The notes under the pieces: model-generated
What the model was told of the DNA's origin: nothing
What the model saw: only the letters and a program-made list of their open reading frames with translations
Databases searched by the model: none
Shown here: positions 32,106 to 37,085 of the stretch, piece after piece
Numbering within the stretch: the first letter of the stretch is position 1
How the letters are laid out: each line of letters opens with the position of its first letter
Made by a program: the position numbers and the translations under genes
NCBI GenBank assembly: GCA_964489425.1
Contig: CAZAYP010000056.1
Coordinates: 1 to 37,085 of the forward strand
DNA length: 37,085 nt
Direction: 5' to 3'
DNA from: CAZAYP01 sp964489425 [NCBI: uncultured Verrucomicrobiota bacterium]
Lineage (GTDB): Bacteria; Verrucomicrobiota; Kiritimatiellia; RZYC01

Positions 32106-32414
32106 GGTGGGGCTGAAAATATTTGGAGCATGTTGAAAATATATCATAGCCGTAGTTCGTTGCCCGGTATGATCGACATCCCCTGACGGCGGGTCCGGAG
32201 GCCCTCGCCCTTCCTTGCTGCGCCGCGCACGTTCCGAGTTGCCAATCGGGCTGAATATTTTTTGGGGCGAAATTCGGCCTCGTCCACACTATTGAAATTC
32301 ATCCCGTTGCGTTCTGTTGCGTAACGCCATGCCGTACAGGTGATTGCCGAACACGGCCATTTTTCCCCGCAAAATATTCCCAATTATTATTTCACAAACC
32401 GTGAAATATTGGTC
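32106..32414. other. intergenic region before the giant surface-protein gene
   Basis: About 310 bp, with AT-rich patches unlike the operon before it. It contains GTTGCGT repeated twice (around 32309-32325) and the inverted repeat at 32388-32408. I see no gene; an open frame joined to the giant gene begins at 32340 but has no ribosome-binding site, and the true start is at 32493. Confidence 0.5.
32388..32408. promoter_or_regulatory. 8-bp inverted repeat upstream of the giant gene, possible operator
   Basis: TATTTCAC-AAACC-GTGAAATA, a perfect 8-bp inverted repeat with a 5-nt centre, ending seven bases before the shared leader block and eight before its candidate -35 box TTGCAT (32416-32421). 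It is absent from the matching position before the second leader copy (about 36960-36985), so any regulation would be copy-specific. Confidence 0.35.
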
Positions 32415-32513
32415 CTTGCATGGATATTGAACAGGCGTACCGTGGCATTAGAAACATTGATTGATCAAGGCCGAACCCTGAGGAGGACCGCCATGAAGAA
32501 TCGCAAAACTGAA
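32415..32513 (+). repeat. leader cassette, copy 1
   Basis: A 99-bp block nearly identical to 36986-37085. It includes TTGCAT (32416-32421), TACCGT 16 bp later, a second possible promoter TTGAAC (32427)/TAGAAA (32449), the AGGAGG ribosome-binding site (32481-32486) and the first seven codons of the giant gene. Differences from copy 2 are an A/G and a G/C change after TTGAAC and one inserted base near the AACATTG. Confidence 0.85.
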
Positions 32514-35500
32514 GCGCCAACCGTTGTCTGCCTGCTGATCCTTGCCGTGCTCGTCAGCCTGGCAGCCACCGACGCGCTGGGCCTGACCCGGTACGTCAAC
32601 CTCAACAATTCCACACCCCAATCCCCGTACACCAACTGGGTCACCGCCGCCGTGACCATCCAGGACGCGGTGGATGCCGCAGTCAATGGCGACACCATCT
32701 GGGTGACCAACGGCGTGTATGAGACGGGCGGGCGGGTAGGCTATCCGGCGGGCACCTTAGTGACCAACCGCGTTGCGATTCACAAACCGATATGGGTGAG
32801 CAGCGTCAATGGGCCAGAAGTTACCATCATCGCCGGACGAATGCCCAGGGGGAATAGCGCGGTTCGCTGTGTATACCTGACCAATGGCGCGATGATCGTT
32901 GGGTTTACCCTGTCTAACGGGGCGACACGGGCAACGGGCTTTACCCCCGACGATTATGGGGGTGGTGTTTACGCGGATGGAACGTCTGCCGTTGTCACTA
33001 ATTGTACGATCATGGGGAATGTGGCGTTTCGGGGCGGCGGGGCTGCCGGCGGAAAATTGTGCAATTGCCGCTTTGAAAACAACGAAGCAGATGGCGGCGC
33101 GGGAGCCTTTCAAAGCACGCTCAATCATTGCACGCTTATCGGTGGTTCGTCGATCAATGGGGGTGCTGGTTTTGACGTTACGATGAACCAGTGCGTGATG
33201 ATGAGGAACACCTGTCGCGATCAGGGTGGATGCGTCTATATTGGAACTATTAACAACTCGATTCTCTGCAATAACACATCGTCTTGGTCTTCGGGTTATC
33301 TGCAGAATGGTGGCGCTGCCTTCGCTGCTACCATCAACAATAGTCTTCTCGTCAATAATCGTGCCGGGAAAAATGGCGGGGCCACCATTAACTGCACTTT
33401 ATATAGTTGTACTGTGAGCTCAAATTCGGCGGGGATTGCGGGCGGGGGCGTGTTTGACAGTACGCAATACAACTGCATCGTCTATTTCAATAACGCTCCC
33501 ACTGGCGTGAACTATTCGAGTGGAAGCATTAATTACAGTTGCACAACCCCCTTGCCTGGTAGTGGTAGTGGAAATATAACCAACAATCCTCTATTTGTCA
33601 GTGCCGCAAGCACCAATTACCAAATCCAAGCAGATTCCCAATGCATCAATCGTGGCAGTAATAGTTATGTGGTTGGCAGCTTGGATTTGGCCGGCAACGC
33701 GCGCATTGTGAATTCAGTGGTGGACATGGGGGCGTATGAATATGGAGCCTCAGTCAACCCGCTGGACGAGGGGTTGTTGGCGCATTACCCTATGGATGGT
33801 GATGTCGCTGACGCGACAACGAATCACTATGACTGTACTGCCTACAACACGACGTGGGTGGTAGACCGCAATGGCCAGACCAACCATGCGGTGCGTTTCA
33901 ATGGAACAACGGCCTATCTGGAGGCCTTGGCGGTGAATATGAGCGTCCCCGCTACGGTAACGATGTGGATGCATTCGATGCAAACCAACTCAACCTGGCG
34001 GTCCCTGTTTAGCTGGAACGATACAAGCGAGCCGTTCAACGGGGTGTCTATTTATGCAAGTGGCAACGGCGGCCTTGCCTCGCGGATGGGCAATTTTGCA
34101 TACGACTTGCCTTCCGGCCGGCGGATAGACGGCGATGGGCAATGGCATTTCGTGGCGATCGCCAGGGATACGAACAATATTCACCGCATGTTTATTGATG
34201 GACAGTTTGAGACAAGCAAGGTGGATTCCGCATCCGTAGGCTTGCTGCACAACTTGCGCCTTGGCCGGTCGCACCGGCCGGATGGTCATCCAGTGAATGA
34301 GTTTTACGCGGGAGATTTGGACGACGTGCGGATTTATAGCCGCGCCCTAACGACTAATGATATATTCGTGCTCTACGGTGTAACCAACACGCCCACGCCT
34401 ACCTCCACGCCGACTTTCACCCCCACGCCTACCCCCACGCCCACGGCATCGCCGACACCGCCGCCGACTGCGACCCCGACGGTGGACGAGGGATTGTTGG
34501 CGCATTACCCTATGGATGGTGATGTCGCTGACGCGACAACGAATCACTATGACTGTACTGCCTACAACACGACGTGGGTGGTAGACCGCAATGGCCAGAC
34601 CAACCATGCGGTGCGTTTCAATGGAACAACGGCCTATCTGGAGGCCTTGGCGGTGAATATGAGCGTCCCCGCTACGGTAACGATGTGGATGCATTCGATG
34701 CAAACCAACTCAACCTGGCGGTCCCTGTTTAGCTGGAACGATACAAGCGAGCCGTTCAACGGGGTGTCTATTTATGCAAGTGGCAACGGCGGCCTTGCCT
34801 CGCGGATGGGCAATTTTGCATACGACTTGCCTTCCGGCCGGCGGATAGACGGCGATGGGCAATGGCATTTCGTGGCGATCGCCAGGGATACGAACAATAT
34901 TCACCGCATGTTTATTGATGGACAGTTTGAGACAAGCAAGGTGGATTCCGCATCCGTAGGCTTGCTGCACAACTTGCGCCTTGGCCGGTCGCACCGGCCG
35001 GATGGTCATCCAGTGAATGAGTTTTACGCGGGAGATTTGGACGACGTGCGGATTTATAGCCGCGCCCTAACGACTAATGATATATTCGTGCTCTACGGTG
35101 TAACCAACACGCCAACGCCTACCCCCACGCCGACTTTTACCCCCACGCCAACCCCAACGGTAACGCCCACGCCCACCGAAACACCTACGCCAACGGCAAC
35201 GTTTACGCCGGGACCCACGCCTACGCCAACGCCCACGCCAACAGCCGGCCCGCCGGTGGCGATAGTGGCGTCCAACCAGATTTGGATGAGCCAGATTGGC
35301 GGGTTTATCACTCTGGACGGGTCACCGAGCTACAACCCGCAGGGCGGGCCGTTGACGTATTATTGGCGCGAGATGGGCAACAATCCGGTCGTGGGATTGC
35401 TCAGCGATCGCAAGGCTCAGAAGCCGCAGGTGCGGCCCTGGTGGCCGGGCGAGTATCGGTTTGAGTTGGTCGTGGAGAACGCTAACGGCCTTCAAAGCGA

Positions 35501-36917
35501 TCCCGCGACGCTGGTTATCCACGCGCCGGGATTTGCTGGCCGCGTATTTGTGGGTCAGACCAGCAAAATGCTGGAAATTCCCAACGCCAATGTAACCGTA
35601 GTAGGCCAATCGGGTACTGCCACGTCGGACGATAATGGGGAGTTCGTGATCCCAGCGATCGACACATGGGGTACGTTGACCCTGCGAGTGGAGGCGACCG
35701 GGTATAATGCGTGGCAGCAAAGCGGTCTGCCGGTGGTTTATACGCCGCGGCCGTCTGAGGTCAACATGCAAGCCTTGACCGGTAACCGATGGGAAGGCAA
35801 GGTCGTTGACGTCAATTTGCAGACCGGGATCGCCAACGCGACACTGGACATTGCGCCAGGTAGTGGCATGGTGACACTGACCCAAGGCGGCACGGGGCCG
35901 GATCGCGGGGCGTTTTCCGTGGAAAGTCCACCTTATGGGCAACAGCGGGTCGTGATTAGCAAAACCGGATACTATCCTTACGTCTTCGACATTCGCTTCC
36001 CAGACACACTCTACCGTGTGATCGAGTTGACGCCGTGCCCGGCCAGTCCCGCGACGCACACGGTGTATGGCTATGTGACCGCCAGTGGCGTAGGTATCCC
36101 GCTGGCCAATGTGCGGGTGAAACTGGAAGGCGTCACGGGCCAGCAGGGGCAGGAACTGGCCACCACCAGTGGAAGCGACGGGTCATATGCCATCCCCGGA
36201 GTGATTGATGGCAACTACCGCTTGGCCGCGACTGTGGATTACAGCACGGCACCGGACATGACGCTTCTGCCATTTGTGCAGACCTTGCAGGTCAGTGGCG
36301 CGGATTTACAGCAGAATGTTCCAATGAGCGGCGGGATTTTTGGGTACTATGGTGTGGTGGTTGACGAGCATGGCAACCGGGTCCCTGGGGCCGCGTTGGC
36401 TTACAGCGGCCCCCTGAAGACTCTGGCCAACGTCTTGGATGAATCTCCAATCAAAGAACAATCAGCCACAGAAACGCGGTACCGCACTGCGAAGTTGACT
36501 GCCAGTTCCGACGAAACTGGCTACTACCTCATGGAACTGCCTCAGGGCAGCCGGCCGGTCACGATCAGTGCCGCGGGATATAAATCACAGACTCTGATGG
36601 CAGATCTGTCCGGGGGGCACACCAATCGGCAAATCGTATTAGTGACCCCAAAGAACGGCAACTTAACCGTTGTTCTGCCGGCCGCGGCGATTACGGCCGG
36701 GGTGCACTGGCGATTGCTGGGGGAGACCGCTTGGCGGGATAGCGGCGTGACCGTGTTGCTGTTGGAAGGTATCTATGTGCTGGAGTTTTGCGCGGCCGGA
36801 GACTGGCCGGCGAGCGTTAGAGCAGCTACGGTGTTGCCGGAGCAAACCGTAACGTACACCTATAGGCGGCAGGCGGACATTTCTTCGATATTCCTATTGC
36901 TGCTGGGCGTGCAATAA
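32493..36917 (+). CDS. giant exported multidomain surface protein (beta-helix, two LamG-like, PKD-like, repeated carboxypeptidase-regulatory-like domains)
   Basis: A 1474-residue protein with a strong start: AGGAGG, six nucleotides, ATG 32493, then a signal peptide (to about residue 30). Residues about 30-418 form a right-handed parallel beta-helix with repeated NCTI/GGG/NN motifs ending in RIVNSVVDMGAYEYG, typical of choice-of-anchor-Q proteins. Two nearly identical LamG/concanavalin-like domains (about 420-631 and 664-871) follow, each succeeded by a Pro/Thr linker (632-663; 872-919). Then come a PKD-like domain (about 920-1012), four carboxypeptidase-regulatory-like beta-sandwiches (about 1014-1390), and a C-terminal domain ending in a short hydrophobic tail (IFLLLLGVQ). 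It has no catalytic motif that I recognise and is probably an adhesin or glycan-binding surface protein. The composition is clearly less GC-rich than the core genes. A second copy begins at 37065. Confidence 0.88.
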   Translation: MKNRKTEAPTVVCLLILAVLVSLAATDALGLTRYVNLNNSTPQSPYTNWVTAAVTIQDAVDAAVNGDTIWVTNGVYETGGRVGYPAGTLVTNRVAIHKPIWVSSVNGPEVTIIAGRMPRGNSAVRCVYLTNGAMIVGFTLSNGATRATGFTPDDYGGGVYADGTSAVVTNCTIMGNVAFRGGGAAGGKLCNCRFENNEADGGAGAFQSTLNHCTLIGGSSINGGAGFDVTMNQCVMMRNTCRDQGGCVYIGTINNSILCNNTSSWSSGYLQNGGAAFAATINNSLLVNNRAGKNGGATINCTLYSCTVSSNSAGIAGGGVFDSTQYNCIVYFNNAPTGVNYSSGSINYSCTTPLPGSGSGNITNNPLFVSAASTNYQIQADSQCINRGSNSYVVGSLDLAGNARIVNSVVDMGAYEYGASVNPLDEGLLAHYPMDGDVADATTNHYDCTAYNTTWVVDRNGQTNHAVRFNGTTAYLEALAVNMSVPATVTMWMHSMQTNSTWRSLFSWNDTSEPFNGVSIYASGNGGLASRMGNFAYDLPSGRRIDGDGQWHFVAIARDTNNIHRMFIDGQFETSKVDSASVGLLHNLRLGRSHRPDGHPVNEFYAGDLDDVRIYSRALTTNDIFVLYGVTNTPTPTSTPTFTPTPTPTPTASPTPPPTATPTVDEGLLAHYPMDGDVADATTNHYDCTAYNTTWVVDRNGQTNHAVRFNGTTAYLEALAVNMSVPATVTMWMHSMQTNSTWRSLFSWNDTSEPFNGVSIYASGNGGLASRMGNFAYDLPSGRRIDGDGQWHFVAIARDTNNIHRMFIDGQFETSKVDSASVGLLHNLRLGRSHRPDGHPVNEFYAGDLDDVRIYSRALTTNDIFVLYGVTNTPTPTPTPTFTPTPTPTVTPTPTETPTPTATFTPGPTPTPTPTPTAGPPVAIVASNQIWMSQIGGFITLDGSPSYNPQGGPLTYYWREMGNNPVVGLLSDRKAQKPQVRPWWPGEYRFELVVENANGLQSDPATLVIHAPGFAGRVFVGQTSKMLEIPNANVTVVGQSGTATSDDNGEFVIPAIDTWGTLTLRVEATGYNAWQQSGLPVVYTPRPSEVNMQALTGNRWEGKVVDVNLQTGIANATLDIAPGSGMVTLTQGGTGPDRGAFSVESPPYGQQRVVISKTGYYPYVFDIRFPDTLYRVIELTPCPASPATHTVYGYVTASGVGIPLANVRVKLEGVTGQQGQELATTSGSDGSYAIPGVIDGNYRLAATVDYSTAPDMTLLPFVQTLQVSGADLQQNVPMSGGIFGYYGVVVDEHGNRVPGAALAYSGPLKTLANVLDESPIKEQSATETRYRTAKLTASSDETGYYLMELPQGSRPVTISAAGYKSQTLMADLSGGHTNRQIVLVTPKNGNLTVVLPAAAITAGVHWRLLGETAWRDSGVTVLLLEGIYVLEFCAAGDWPASVRAATVLPEQTVTYTYRRQADISSIFLLLLGVQ
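33774..34393 (+). repeat. perfect 620-bp direct repeat, copy A (first LamG-like domain)
   Basis: Identical base for base to 34494-35113; the period is 720 bp (240 codons), comprising one LamG-like domain and one linker. The single flanking difference on the left is G versus A at 33773/34493. Third-codon positions are identical too, so duplication or gene conversion is recent. Confidence 0.97.
34494..35113 (+). repeat. perfect 620-bp direct repeat, copy B (second LamG-like domain)
   Basis: Second copy of the unit at 33774. Divergence begins within the Pro/Thr linker just after the identical block, where the two linkers differ in length and sequence (CCCACG/CCAACG codon variants). Confidence 0.97.
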
Positions 36918-36985
36918 CGAATGGCATCCCTCCGCAAGGGCGTACAGAGATTATAGAAACGTTGTGTAGCTATGACAACTTAGTT
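36918..36985. other. gap after the giant gene
   Basis: About 70 bp between the stop of the giant gene and the second leader copy. It has only a 4-bp stem (CCCT/AGGG) and no convincing terminator, so read-through from the first gene into the second is possible. Confidence 0.4.
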
Positions 36986-37085
36986 CTTGCATGGATATTG
37001 AACGGGCCTACCGTGGCATTAGAAACATTGGATTGATCAAGGCCGAACCCTGAGGAGGACCGCCATGAAGAATCGCAAAACTGAA
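36986..37085 (+). repeat. leader cassette, copy 2
   Basis: A 100-bp block matching 32415-32513 with two substitutions and one inserted base. It retains TTGCAT, TACCGT, TTGAAC, the AGGAGG ribosome-binding site and the ATG with the first seven codons. Confidence 0.85.
37065..37085 (+). CDS. start of a second giant surface-protein family member (cut by the window end)
   Basis: Only MKNRKTE is visible, identical to the first seven codons of the giant gene, behind the same AGGAGG ribosome-binding site. The rest lies outside the window. By its leader and start it should have the same signal peptide; the domain content is unknown. Confidence 0.75.

Noticed and set aside
34390-35260. Short repeats that could suggest a CRISPR array or minisatellite
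   Set aside because: They are in-frame Pro/Thr codon repeats (CCC/CCA-ACG) forming protein linkers, with no spacers of constant length.
35093-35311. A GVGVGV-repeat protein on the minus strand
   Set aside because: It is the exact antisense of the Pro/Thr linker of the giant gene.

Overview
The window is about 37 kb of GC-rich bacterial chromosome with some 24 genes, one tRNA and one insertion sequence. The mix suggests a member of the PVC superphylum, most like Kiritimatiellota or Lentisphaerota: several SUMF1-fold proteins with a typical GYRLPTEAEWEKAARGG-type core, Pro/Thr-rich linkers in exported proteins, a choice-of-anchor-Q type beta-helix protein, BatD/BatE, and many exported proteins without known homologs. 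This taxonomic placement is inference; there is no rRNA or marker set here.

Left part (1-13.9 kb), mostly housekeeping and envelope genes: a cardiolipin synthase (180-1691); a leftward three-gene unit of M42 aminopeptidase, HExxH exported peptidase-like protein and DNA polymerase III delta subunit (4849 to 1704); a divergent 849-residue regulator with REC, GAF-like, GGDEF, REC and HD-GYP domains, carrying both c-di-GMP synthesis and degradation modules; an ion transporter of the ArsB/NhaD type; a GT39-like membrane glycosyltransferase; two unrecognised membrane proteins; a CorA-type transporter and a HAD hydrolase. A short decayed transposase start lies at about 12.0 kb.

Middle part (13.9-22.3 kb): an exported nucleoside-phosphorylase-fold protein, then a leftward five-gene cluster (20185 to 14821) of BatD, BatE, a STAS protein with a large unknown C-terminal region, PrmC and a membrane-anchored four-motif DnaJ-type zinc-finger protein. 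A beta-propeller exported protein is divergent from BatD.

Right part (22.4-37.1 kb), accessory: an intact SUMF1-domain protein, a repeat-rich non-coding stretch, a second SUMF1 gene split by an IS630-type element, gene remnants, tRNA-Glu(UUC), an orphan exported protein, then a tight rightward operon (zinc-ribbon/TM/four-OB-fold protein, TctA-like permease, membrane hydrolase). The last 5 kb hold a 1474-residue surface protein with a 720-bp internal tandem duplication that is almost perfectly identical. Its 99-bp leader, including ribosome-binding site and first seven codons, recurs at the window's right end, so a second member of the family begins there.

Many genes have candidate promoters of the form TTGNNN, 16-17 bp, TANNNT, and several of these place the predicted transcription start on or next to the start codon. 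The most unusual material is the OB-fold/TctA/hydrolase operon, the giant-gene leader cassette with its internal duplication, and the STAS and zinc-finger proteins in the Bat/PrmC cluster.
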